Shown here: positions 1-7,520 of the stretch, piece after piece | Position numbering within the stretch: position 1 is the first letter of the stretch | How the letters are laid out: each line of letters opens with the position of its first letter | NCBI GenBank assembly: GCA_013177895.1 | Contig: JABLXV010000043.1 | Location: 1 to 32,133, forward strand | From: Brevinematales bacterium | GTDB taxonomy: Bacteria; Spirochaetota; Brevinematia; Brevinematales; GWF1-51-8 | DNA length: 32,133 nucleotides | Direction: 5' to 3' | The notes under the pieces: generated by a model | The model's database searches: none | What the model was told of the DNA's origin: nothing | Seen by the model: only the letters and a program-made list of their open reading frames with translations | Position numbers and translations under genes: made by a program

Positions 1-99
1 TCGCCCCTTAGTACTCGGAGTACCAGTTCTCCCTTTCTTTTCGCGCTGTTTCTTTGGCTCATTTTTCGTCTCCTTCTAAGCTATATTTTAGCTTAAAAA

Positions 100-609
100 G
101 TGCTCGCTTTCAACTGGGGCTATTATAAACTATGGGATTGCATAAGTAGTAGTGTTTTGAAAGATAAAAACCAAAATAAGGAAATACTAGACATATTAAA
201 AGGTTTTGGTAGAGTTAAATACTCGGCGAACGAATATGACCATTTGTACGAAAAACTTTTTAGCAACCTAACGTCTTATAATGGTGATATTGAAAAATTA
301 ACGATGTGTATGCTTGAGATAATGGTAAATTCTGTTTTTTTTAAGCATAATGGATTCGAACAAGAAAAAGAAATCAGATGTGATATTATGAGAATGCAAG
401 ATGATACAAGTATTCGACATCGTGTAAAACAGAACACCATGATTCCCTATTTACCAATAAAAATAATGAATCCTTTTCCAATAGCGTCTATAAAAATCGG
501 ACCATGCAATAACTTTGAATTTGTTGAAGCGGGCCTAAGAAGTTTTCTAGATCATAACGATTGTAAAGATGTTGAGATTAAAAAATCTGAAATCCCATTA
601 AGATATTAA
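100..609 (+). CDS. Truncated DUF2971-family protein (C-terminal part)
   Basis: A 169-codon reading frame with a GTG start directly after an in-frame stop. The second half has the usual end of DUF2971 proteins: a segment with FKHNGFEQEKEIR (the 'K..gF..E.E.R' pattern), then IPYLPIKI, a 'IKIGPCNN' turn and a final SEIPLRY. Family members are normally about 230-300 residues, and the N-terminal part (the aromatic 'W..Y' region) is absent, so this looks like a 5'-truncated remnant. The coding sequence is strikingly AT-rich compared with every other gene here, which suggests recent acquisition. It lies about 50 bp left of repeat element 1. Bases 1-99 hold no gene I can recognise, only a short palindrome GTACTCGGAGTAC at 11-23. 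The biochemical function of the family is unknown to me. The frame is convincing; functionality is doubtful. Confidence 0.55.
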   Translation: MLAFNWGYYKLWDCISSSVLKDKNQNKEILDILKGFGRVKYSANEYDHLYEKLFSNLTSYNGDIEKLTMCMLEIMVNSVFFKHNGFEQEKEIRCDIMRMQDDTSIRHRVKQNTMIPYLPIKIMNPFPIASIKIGPCNNFEFVEAGLRSFLDHNDCKDVEIKKSEIPLRY

Positions 610-661
610 AAATATACAAAAGTGAATCTTTTTTCCCCCTCACGATAAACCTTCCTAGGAT

Positions 662-1127
662 CATACTTTCTTTCCCGCGGGGGAAAGAAAGTATGCAAAG
701 AAAGCCCGCCCCTCCTGAATGCCGCTTCAGAGAAGAAAAACGCAAAACGTGAAACGCCGTAACTTCTCCCTACGTTCGTCGAACAACGGCGTTTCTTTTC
801 CGCTTCGCGGAAAATCCGTTTTGCTAGGAAAAAGCGCGGCACAAAGTCGGGGGGAATAAAAAATGCAGAAGACAAAACAGCCGGGGAATGAAAGAATTTT
901 TTTATTCCTGTCTTTGTTTTGGCTGTTCTGTATTTACCCCCGCGTTTTTGAGCGCTTTTACTTCCCGCGATAACGAAAAAGGGCGTTTGTTCGAGCTTGT
1001 TTCTCTCTCGTTTTTAACAGGGTTTGAAAGCGAGTTACGCCCGACTCGTTATCGCGGGCTCTTCTTAATAAGCGAAATCGCGCGGGGAAACTCTTTCTTT
1101 GATACTTTCTGGGTTCGCAGAAAGTAT
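662..1127. repeat. Structured intergenic repeat, element 1
   Basis: A gene-free 466-bp stretch built almost entirely of inverted repeats. The left terminal hairpin is at 662-695 (CATACTTTCTTTCCC pairs perfectly with its complement) and is followed by CAAAGAAAGCCCGC. The right terminal hairpin at 1102-1127 (ATACTTTCTG/CAGAAAGTAT, loop GGTTCG) has the same CAAAGAAA flank when read on the other strand, so the ends are inverted copies. Inside are a three-way junction (742-749/817-824; 751-760/786-795; 796-803/807-814), stem 830-837/952-959 enclosing 872-882/921-931, and stem 964-976/1046-1058 (13 perfect pairs) enclosing 981-986/1037-1042. ORFs on either strand inside it follow the stems and have no recognisable protein features. 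The same architecture recurs at 13848-14446. Bases 1128-1205 hold nothing I can assign. Confidence 0.8.
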
Positions 1128-1205
1128 AACGGTTCTTAAACATTATAAGAAGCAAAGGGAATTATTTCAATGAATCAGGATATTATGCCGGGAAGATAAA
1201 AACCC

Positions 1206-1233
1206 TTGACTAAAATTGGATTTATTTTACAAT
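1206..1233 (+). promoter_or_regulatory. Predicted sigma70 promoter of xylF
   Basis: TTGACT (1206-1211), a 16-base spacer and TACAAT (1228-1233). Transcription would begin near 1240, leaving a short leader that contains the GGAGG ribosome-binding site at 1246-1250. It lies just right of repeat element 1, so the repeat is upstream of the promoter and not within the transcript. Confidence 0.6.
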
Positions 1234-1256
1234 ATAAAAAATTTCGGAGGCATTCC

Positions 1257-2327
1257 ATGAAAACCAGAAAAATTCTCATCGCCCTTTCCGTGATGGCGAT
1301 GTTTTTATCCAACGGGTGCGACGGCAAGGGTAACGGCGGCGGCACCAATGTGGCCGGTACCGGTAAGGTAAAAATCGGCTTCCTGCTGAAAACCATGCAG
1401 GAGGAACGTTACCAGAAGGACAAGGCGGCGTTCATCAAGAAGGCCGAGTCGCTCGGGGCGCAGGTCGTCTTCGATTCCGCGAACAATAACGAACAGACCC
1501 AGCTCGCGAACTTCGAGAATATGCTCGTACAGGGCGTGAAGGTCATCGTGCTCCAGCCGGTCAACACCGGTACCGCGGGCAATATGGTGAAGAAAGCGCA
1601 CGAGCAGGGCGTGAAGGTCATCGGGTACGACTCGATGCTCCAGAACGGCCCCCTCGACCTGATGGTGATGCAGGATAGCTGGGCGGTCGGTAAGCTCCAG
1701 GCCGAGGCGATGGTCGAATGGCTGAAGAAGAAAAAGGGCGAGGTTAAAGGTAAGGTCGCTCTCATCATGGGCCAGCCGGGAGATTCCAACGCGCGGACGA
1801 TGAGCCAGGGTGTGTATGACGTGATCAAGGCGAACCCCGGGCTGGAACTGGTGGTCGAGCAGGCGCACGAGGGATGGTCTCCCGAGAAGTCGCGCCAGAC
1901 CGCCGAGAATGCGCTCGTCAAGTACAATAATGAGATCGACGCCTTTATCTGCAACAACAGCGGGCTCGCGCGCGGCGTGATTTCCGCCCTCAACGTGCAG
2001 GGATTGGCCGATAGTACGAAGGTATTCGTCGCCGGTTCCGATGCCGATCTCGCGAATATCCGTTATGTCGCGCAGGGCAAACAGTCTGTCGAGATTTGGA
2101 AGAAGATCGACCCGTTAGCCGAAAAAGCCGCCGAGGTCGCGGTCGCGCTCGCGATGAATATGGACAAACATGTGACTAATATCGTCAAGATCGATAAGAT
2201 GATCAATAACGGTTTTCAGGAAGTGCCCACTATCGTGACGGAAGTCGTCCTGATTACGAAGGACAATATCGATGCGACGATAGTTAAAGAAGGATATTAT
2301 ACGAAAGAGCAGGTTTACGGTAAATAA
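1257..2327 (+). CDS. xylF: Sugar ABC transporter substrate-binding lipoprotein, XylF-like
   Basis: A periplasmic sugar-binding protein of the type 1 (LacI/RbsB-like) fold, 356 residues, that would deliver D-xylose or a related sugar to the ATP-driven importer whose ATPase is encoded next. Start ATG 1257 is chosen because GGAGG lies 6 bases upstream and the next residues form a signal peptide (MKTRK, hydrophobic stretch) ending at SNGC, so Cys21 is the likely lipidation site. The mature part begins after a Gly/Asn-rich linker with KIGFLLKTMQEERYQKD; the ERYQKD...SANNNEQTQ pattern and the later GSDADLANIRYVAQG segment closely match E. coli XylF. xylG follows after 11 bp. No permease gene (xylH) is present in this locus. 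The assignment to the XylF family is firm; the exact sugar is inferred. Confidence 0.9.
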   Translation: MKTRKILIALSVMAMFLSNGCDGKGNGGGTNVAGTGKVKIGFLLKTMQEERYQKDKAAFIKKAESLGAQVVFDSANNNEQTQLANFENMLVQGVKVIVLQPVNTGTAGNMVKKAHEQGVKVIGYDSMLQNGPLDLMVMQDSWAVGKLQAEAMVEWLKKKKGEVKGKVALIMGQPGDSNARTMSQGVYDVIKANPGLELVVEQAHEGWSPEKSRQTAENALVKYNNEIDAFICNNSGLARGVISALNVQGLADSTKVFVAGSDADLANIRYVAQGKQSVEIWKKIDPLAEKAAEVAVALAMNMDKHVTNIVKIDKMINNGFQEVPTIVTEVVLITKDNIDATIVKEGYYTKEQVYGK

Positions 2328-2338
2328 GAAGGTAGCCG

Positions 2339-3874
2339 ATGAACGAAGTCATACTGGAGATGAAGGATATCGGGAAGGAATTCCCGGGGGTGCGCGCGCT
2401 CGATAATGTGACGCTGACCGCGCGGAGGGGTGAAGTCCTCGCGCTGGTCGGCGAGAACGGCGCGGGCAAGTCCACGCTGATGAAGGTCCTAAGCGGCGTA
2501 TGGGCGTACCCGTCCTACGAGGGCGAGATCAAGGTTAAGGGCGAGACCCGGATGTTCCGCAGTACCGGGGACGCCGAGCGCGCGGGAATCGGCATCATCT
2601 ATCAGGAGCTCAACCTGATACAGGACTTATCGGTCGCGGAGAATATTTTCCTCGACCGTCAGCCCGTGAATAAACTCGGCCTGATCGATTGGGACCGTCT
2701 CCGTTCCGGGAGTCTCAGGCTCCTCGAAGAACTGCATATCAACGAGATCGACCCGATGGCGTCGGTAAAGGAGCTCACAGTCGGGAAACAGCAGATGGTG
2801 GAGATCGCCAAGGCGCTCAGCCAGAACGCGGAGATACTCATATTGGACGAGCCCACATCGGCGCTGACCGACCGCGAGACCGACGAGCTGTTCCGCGTCA
2901 TCCGCAAGCTCAAGGCGCAGGGAGTTTGCATGATCTATATCTCCCACAAGATGGAGGAGCTCAAGCAGATTGCCGACAGGATACTGGTGCTGCGTGACGG
3001 GCGCACGATCGGCGAATCGGTGCCGATCGGGGAGATCACTATCGACGAGATTATCTCGAGGATGGTGGGGCGCGACCTCAAGACGCTCTATCCCAAGCAG
3101 GAATTCCAGCGCGGGAAAAAAGTGCTCGAGGTGAAGGATTTCGAGGTAGACCATCCCCTGCTGCCCGGCGAGAAAATTGTCCGCGACGTATCGTTCGACC
3201 TCTATCAGGGCGAGATACTCGGGATAGCGGGGCTGATGGGCGCGGGGCGTTCGGAGCTGGTCATGGGTATTTTCGGGGCATGGGGGAATGCCGCGCGCGG
3301 GAAAGTCATTGTCGACGGCAAGGAAATAAAATTCACTTCGCCCAAGGATACCATCCAAGCGGGTATCGGGCTGGTGACGGAAGATAGAAAACTATTGGGA
3401 CTGTTACTCGAACAGGACCTGATTTTTAATACGACTCTCGCCTCTCTCGACCGGTTTGTGAAATTGGGAGTACTCGATCAGTATCAGGAACGGCAGACGA
3501 CGGACAAGTATGTTAAGGAACTTGGCGTAAAAACACCCTCGCTCGACGTGAAAATCGCCAATCTCAGCGGGGGTAATCAGCAGAAGGTGGTGATCGGGAA
3601 ATGGCTGAACACCTTCCCTAAAGTCCTGATATTGGACGAGCCCACGCGGGGTATCGATATCGGGGCGAAGGTGGAAATCTATAAACTGATGAACCGTCTG
3701 GTCGAGCAGGGGGTCGCGATCATCATGATCTCGTCGGAACTTCCCGAGGTAATGGGGATGAGCGACCGGATACTCGTGATGTGCGAGGGGAGACTTTCGG
3801 CGGATTTAACCTGCGCCGACACCTCGAAAGAAAAAGTGATGGAGTTCGCCACCGGAAGTTCAGGGGGAAAATGA
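2339..3874 (+). CDS. xylG: Sugar ABC transporter ATPase, XylG-like (two ABC domains)
   Basis: A 511-residue tandem ATPase of the sugar-importer class (XylG/RbsA/MglA). The first ABC domain has Walker A GENGAGKS (38-45), signature region LTVGKQQMVEIAKALS and Walker B ILILDEPTSAL. The second has the degenerate Walker A typical of this class (GLMGAGRSE), signature LSGGNQQKV and Walker B VLILDEPTRGID. It energises uptake of the sugar bound by the upstream XylF-like lipoprotein. It would need a membrane permease, which is not encoded next to it: the stop codon overlaps the start of an unrelated membrane phosphatase (ATGA at 3871-3874). The permease must therefore come from elsewhere in the genome, or the ATPase is shared with another importer. 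Confidence 0.92.
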   Translation: MNEVILEMKDIGKEFPGVRALDNVTLTARRGEVLALVGENGAGKSTLMKVLSGVWAYPSYEGEIKVKGETRMFRSTGDAERAGIGIIYQELNLIQDLSVAENIFLDRQPVNKLGLIDWDRLRSGSLRLLEELHINEIDPMASVKELTVGKQQMVEIAKALSQNAEILILDEPTSALTDRETDELFRVIRKLKAQGVCMIYISHKMEELKQIADRILVLRDGRTIGESVPIGEITIDEIISRMVGRDLKTLYPKQEFQRGKKVLEVKDFEVDHPLLPGEKIVRDVSFDLYQGEILGIAGLMGAGRSELVMGIFGAWGNAARGKVIVDGKEIKFTSPKDTIQAGIGLVTEDRKLLGLLLEQDLIFNTTLASLDRFVKLGVLDQYQERQTTDKYVKELGVKTPSLDVKIANLSGGNQQKVVIGKWLNTFPKVLILDEPTRGIDIGAKVEIYKLMNRLVEQGVAIIMISSELPEVMGMSDRILVMCEGRLSADLTCADTSKEKVMEFATGSSGGK

Positions 3875-5220
3875 AAAGAAGGTCAGAACCGTTCTTAGAA
3901 TATCTGCGCGAGCCTTATCTTATCCAGAAATTCCACGAACGGAGAAATAACGAAAGGACATATTTCGGTAAGATTGCTGCGTTCTTATCGACTATTGCAT
4001 ATCTTTACGCAATGTACCAGGATAATTTTATACTCGATTTTTCCAATCTCCTGGTGGTGCGCCTCGCCGGATTCTTTTTCACATTAGTATATCTAGTCTT
4101 CAGCTTCACGAAGTGGACGTCGAACAGGACGCTGCACCGGGTTGTCTACGATATGTTCCTGTTATCGTCCATTATCCATCTCTGCGTAGTGATCATTTTC
4201 GCGAATTTTTCAAGCGGCGCAATCGGCGCGCTGATTATGTCGGTGTTCGCGATCGCGATCATCTACCGGGGCGCGCCGCTGGATCTCGGCCTGATTTTTG
4301 CGCTTCCCATCGCGGGATTGATCCTGATCATTATTTTATTCGTCCATCCCGATCCCGAGCATTGGACTCTCCTTGCGAATCCCATCGCGCTGTCTATTGT
4401 CGCATGGGCGGTGGGGTGGTTCCAGGAGCGGACGCGTTACCGGGAGTTCCGGTGGCACTGGATCGCCGATACCGAACTGTTGGTATCGAAAGAACTGCTC
4501 GATAAAGTGGACAGCGAGATGAAGCTTGCCGCGAAGATACAGTCCAGCCTGATTCCGCAGGTATCCCCGCAGATCGCGGGGCTGAGTTTCGCGATGTTCT
4601 ATAAGCCGATGGATGAAGTGGGCGGGGATTTCTTCGACTTCATCGATGTCGATAATAAGAAGGGTCTCGGCGTGTTTATGAGCGACGTATCCGGGCATGG
4701 CGTACCCGCTTCGCTGATATCGTCGATGGTTAAGACGCTCGTGACGACATCGTCGAAGGATATTATCTCCCCGTCGGAGTTCCTGCAGGAGATCAATCAG
4801 AAGATATGCGGACTGAGCGCGGGAAATTTCGTAGCGGCGTTCTACGGGATTTATTTTCACAAAACCCGCAAGTTCGTGTATTCCACCGCGACCCAGACAT
4901 TCCCGTATATCCTGCGGGAAACATTCGTACTCCAGATGCGCGGACGGGGGAGTATGCTGGGGATGTTTCCCAACCTCAATTTCGACGTGTACGAGTTCCA
5001 ATGCGAGCCCGGCGACCGGATACTATTTTATACCGACGGGCTGATTGAGACGTTTAATAAGGATAACGAGGTGTTCCAGAAAGTTATCGATAAGGCGATG
5101 CTCGCCCACCGTGACGAGGATATCCGGGCGTTCCTGACGAGCGTATTCGACGAGTTGAACCGTTTCGCGGGAGGGTGTTTCAACGACGATATCTGCATGG
5201 TCGCGATGGACATCGAATGA
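3871..5220 (+). CDS. Six-TM membrane protein with C-terminal PP2C (SpoIIE/RsbU-type) phosphatase domain
   Basis: A 449-residue protein with about six predicted membrane segments (roughly 31-50, 60-80, 93-112, 115-133, 138-158, 168-186), a short helical linker and a cytoplasmic PP2C domain from about 225. The catalytic metal-binding motifs are intact: DEVGGDFFD (248-256), SDVSGHGVPASL, FYTDGLIE and NDDICMV. Such proteins dephosphorylate serine or threonine on anti-sigma-factor antagonists; the N-terminal six-helix unit probably senses a membrane or small-molecule signal. The ATG at 3871 overlaps the xylG stop, so translation is coupled to the sugar transporter. An upstream in-frame extension overlapping xylG is rejected because it has no ribosome-binding site. 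The partner anti-sigma or antagonist proteins are not in the window. The domain call is firm; a role in sugar sensing is inferred only from position. Confidence 0.85.
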   Translation: MKRRSEPFLEYLREPYLIQKFHERRNNERTYFGKIAAFLSTIAYLYAMYQDNFILDFSNLLVVRLAGFFFTLVYLVFSFTKWTSNRTLHRVVYDMFLLSSIIHLCVVIIFANFSSGAIGALIMSVFAIAIIYRGAPLDLGLIFALPIAGLILIIILFVHPDPEHWTLLANPIALSIVAWAVGWFQERTRYREFRWHWIADTELLVSKELLDKVDSEMKLAAKIQSSLIPQVSPQIAGLSFAMFYKPMDEVGGDFFDFIDVDNKKGLGVFMSDVSGHGVPASLISSMVKTLVTTSSKDIISPSEFLQEINQKICGLSAGNFVAAFYGIYFHKTRKFVYSTATQTFPYILRETFVLQMRGRGSMLGMFPNLNFDVYEFQCEPGDRILFYTDGLIETFNKDNEVFQKVIDKAMLAHRDEDIRAFLTSVFDELNRFAGGCFNDDICMVAMDIE

Positions 5221-5239
5221 AAGGAGTTCCCCCCGATAT

Positions 5240-5268
5240 TTGATTATTTTCCATTTTTTTGATATACT
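5240..5268 (+). promoter_or_regulatory. Predicted sigma70 promoter of secG-ispD
   Basis: TTGATT (5240-5245), a 17-base spacer and TATACT (5263-5268) in a locally AT-rich gap after the PP2C gene. Transcription would start near 5275. The strong Shine-Dalgarno AAGGAGG follows at 5288-5294, five bases before the secG ATG. Confidence 0.6.
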
Positions 5269-5299
5269 TTACGTTGTGTTTAGCCCGAAGGAGGAATGA

Positions 5300-5677
5300 A
5301 TGTACACCTTTTTACTCATTATCTTTGTAATCGCCGTCATTTTAATAATACCGTTGATACTGATGCAGTCCGGGAGCGGCGCGGATGCCGGAATGTTCGG
5401 GAGCGACCTGACTCTCGGGGCGTTCGGCGCGAAGTCCAGCGAGGTGCTGCTGAAGTTCACCCGATGGCTGGTCGCGATTTTCATGTTCTCTGCGTTCATG
5501 CTGGGGTATATGAAAGTGATCGAGAAGAAGAATCTGGCCGCCCAACCGGCACAGACGTTAGAACAGGGCCAGCCGGAAGGCGCAGGCGAAACCGCGCCCC
5601 AGGAACAGGCCGCCCCCGCGGGACAGCCCCTGACTATGCCCGATACGACCCCTGCTCCTACGACTCCGGTACAGTAA
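5300..5677 (+). CDS. secG: Preprotein translocase subunit SecG
   Basis: A small inner-membrane subunit of the SecYEG channel that assists SecA-driven export. 125 residues with two membrane helices (about 4-22 and 50-72) separated by the conserved loop LMQSGSGADAGMFGS...GAKSSEVLLKFT, in which the QSGSGAD and SS...FT blocks are typical SecG. The C-terminal 50 residues are an Ala/Pro/Gln-rich low-complexity tail, longer than in compact SecG proteins; similar tails occur in several phyla and are not conserved. It is preceded by its own promoter and a strong ribosome-binding site. ispD begins 7 bp after the stop and probably shares the transcript. Confidence 0.9.
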   Translation: MYTFLLIIFVIAVILIIPLILMQSGSGADAGMFGSDLTLGAFGAKSSEVLLKFTRWLVAIFMFSAFMLGYMKVIEKKNLAAQPAQTLEQGQPEGAGETAPQEQAAPAGQPLTMPDTTPAPTTPVQ

Positions 5678-5683
5678 TGCCTC

Positions 5684-6373
5684 ATGCCGGAATCGAAACT
5701 TAAAGTCGCCGGCATTATTCTCGCGGGAGGCACCGGATCCCGTTTCGGCGCCGGAAATCCGAAACAGTTCGCCGAGCTTTGCGGAAAACGTGTCATCGAA
5801 TACTCTATCGAAAAATTCCTTAATGTCGTCGATTCCCTCATCATCGTTTCCCATATCGATTGGCTCGATTATGTCGGGTTCGAGATTATCAATGAGCGGA
5901 ATATACGCGCCGTAGCCGGCGGGGATACCCGTCAGCTATCCGTCTATAACGGGCTTTGCGCGCTCGAACGGGAGATGCCGGATATCGTGGCGATCCATGA
6001 CGCCGCGCGTCCGCTGTTCAGCCCGGCTCTGCTGAAAAAGTGCATTGACGCGGCTGCGGAAACCGGCGCGGCCACAGCGGCGGTACGTTCCCACGATACC
6101 CTCGCGCGCGTTATGGACGGGGCTATCCTGAACTACACCGACCGCGAGAGCACGGTGAAAATCCAGACCCCGCAGGCGTTCCGTTACGGCGACCTCTACG
6201 TCGCGCACTCGGGAGCGAAACTGCACGATAAGACCGATTATACCGACGATACCCAAGCGGTATTCGCCACAGGGCTTCCCGTGCGGATAGTGGAGGGCGA
6301 CGATACGAATATCAAGATAACGACATTGCCCGATCTGAAGATTGCCGAGGCTATTCTGTCGATGGCGGAATAA
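5684..6373 (+). CDS. ispD: 2-C-methyl-D-erythritol 4-phosphate cytidylyltransferase
   Basis: Third enzyme of the non-mevalonate (MEP) isoprenoid pathway: couples MEP with CTP to give CDP-methylerythritol. 229 residues, normal for IspD. The nucleotide-binding signature is GIILAGGTGSRFG...NPKQF (10-29), followed by the active-site HDAARPLF, the TPQAFRY segment and DDTQAVFATG, all characteristic of the family. The ATG at 5684 has only a weak Shine-Dalgarno, so its translation may depend on secG, which ends 7 bp upstream. ispE, which acts next in the same pathway, is at 23833. The 3' end overlaps the convergent receiver-PP2C gene by 23 bp, so no terminator separates them. Confidence 0.93.
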   Translation: MPESKLKVAGIILAGGTGSRFGAGNPKQFAELCGKRVIEYSIEKFLNVVDSLIIVSHIDWLDYVGFEIINERNIRAVAGGDTRQLSVYNGLCALEREMPDIVAIHDAARPLFSPALLKKCIDAAAETGAATAAVRSHDTLARVMDGAILNYTDRESTVKIQTPQAFRYGDLYVAHSGAKLHDKTDYTDDTQAVFATGLPVRIVEGDDTNIKITTLPDLKIAEAILSMAE

Positions 6374-7517
6374 GCTCCATCACCATCAATGTCACGTCGT
6401 CGTTCCATTCCTTATCGCGCGATGCTTCTTTCATCTCACTCAGCACTTTATCTAAAAGTTCGTCCCCGGATAACCCCTTATTCCTGAGGAATACTTCATT
6501 CAGTTGGCTTTCACCCAGGACACGGCCGGATTCGCCGGGAGCCTCGGTCAGCCCGTCGGTATAGAATAGAATCTTATCATGCATCGTGAGCGGGAGTTTT
6601 TCCTCCTCGAATACGAGGGACTTTTTTACGCCGAGGATGCTTGTCCGAAGCGGTAATTGTACCGGTTCGGACGAGGCGGAGCGGTAGAAGAGCGGCGACG
6701 GGTGCGCGGCGTTGGCGTAAACGCAGGTCATTTCGTTCAGGTCGACCAGCATCAGGAACGCGGTGATAAAGAAGCCGGGTATCAGAGTTTCGCAGAGCTC
6801 CTTATTCAGTTCGCCGAGCAGTCCCGCCGGGGAAAGCGGCACCGACGGATCGCGTATCTGTTTCTCCAAGCTCGATTTGAGCATCATCGTGTACAATGCC
6901 GCGGGGATGCCGTGCCCGGTGATGTCCGCGATAAAGAAGAGGTAACGCCCGCCGCCTACCGCGATCACATCGTAGGTATCCCCGCTGATCTCGTCCTTCG
7001 GATAGTAACGGGTATTGACCGACAGCGCGCCTTCGCGGAGGCTTCGCAGGGAAATGAAGTTCTTCTGTATCTGGCGGGCGATCGACAGTTCATAACGGAT
7101 GGTCTCGTTATACTCGGTGATATGCTCGAGGTGGCGTTTCGCCTGGAGATGCGCGTTAACCCGGCTGAGCACCTCGTTATGATTGAACGGCTTCACGATA
7201 TAGTCGATGCCGCCGTGGTCGAACGCTTTCACTTTGTCTTCCTCGCTGTCGAGGGCGGTAATAAAGATAATGGGGATATTGCGGGTCTTGGCGTCCTTTT
7301 TTAATATCTCCGCGAGCTGGTATCCGTCCATTTCGGGCATCATAATATCGAGCAGGATAATGTCGGGCATCTGCTCGCCGATATGCTCCAGCACCGCATT
7401 CCCGTTAGCGGCGGTAATAATCTGGTGATTTGTATGCTTGGTGATAATAGACGCGAGGAGCTTACGGTTTTCGGAGTGGTCGTCGACTATCAGTATGATC
7501 GATGGCCTTTCGTCCAT
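6351..7517 (-). CDS. Response regulator with PP2C (RsbU-type) phosphatase output
   Basis: A 388-residue response regulator. The receiver domain (about 5-125) has the acidic pair D12/D13, phospho-acceptor D57 in LLDIMMPEMDGY and K109 in VKPF. A short helical linker leads to a PP2C domain (about 170-385) with EISGDTYD, IADITGHGIPAAL, FYTDGLTEA and NDDVTLMV, so the metal-binding acidic residues are present (the usual EVGGD is EISGD here). It would dephosphorylate a protein serine or threonine, probably an anti-sigma-factor antagonist, when phosphorylated by the kinase of this operon. It is the third gene of the minus-strand operon, 3 bp after the HD-GYP gene, with AAGGAG before its ATG. The 3' end overlaps ispD on the opposite strand. 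Confidence 0.88.
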   Translation of the reverse strand: MDERPSIILIVDDHSENRKLLASIITKHTNHQIITAANGNAVLEHIGEQMPDIILLDIMMPEMDGYQLAEILKKDAKTRNIPIIFITALDSEEDKVKAFDHGGIDYIVKPFNHNEVLSRVNAHLQAKRHLEHITEYNETIRYELSIARQIQKNFISLRSLREGALSVNTRYYPKDEISGDTYDVIAVGGGRYLFFIADITGHGIPAALYTMMLKSSLEKQIRDPSVPLSPAGLLGELNKELCETLIPGFFITAFLMLVDLNEMTCVYANAAHPSPLFYRSASSEPVQLPLRTSILGVKKSLVFEEEKLPLTMHDKILFYTDGLTEAPGESGRVLGESQLNEVFLRNKGLSGDELLDKVLSEMKEASRDKEWNDDVTLMVMELIPPSTE

Positions 7518-7520
7518 TGT

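Noticed and set aside
606-1155. Reading frames of 65-89 codons on both strands between the DUF2971 gene and xylF
   Set aside because: They follow the arms of element 1, have no ribosome-binding sites and show no protein motif; the stems explain the open frames.
1206-1256. Upstream start of xylF at 1206 adding 17 residues
   Set aside because: This would place the start codon in the -35 hexamer and precede the signal peptide; the ATG at 1257 has GGAGG.
1128-1256. A riboswitch or attenuator upstream of xylF
   Set aside because: The predicted leader is only about 17 bases long and no known riboswitch core is visible.
3871-5220. The six-helix protein as the missing XylH permease
   Set aside because: XylH has more helices and the family's conserved permease loop; this protein has a complete PP2C catalytic domain instead.
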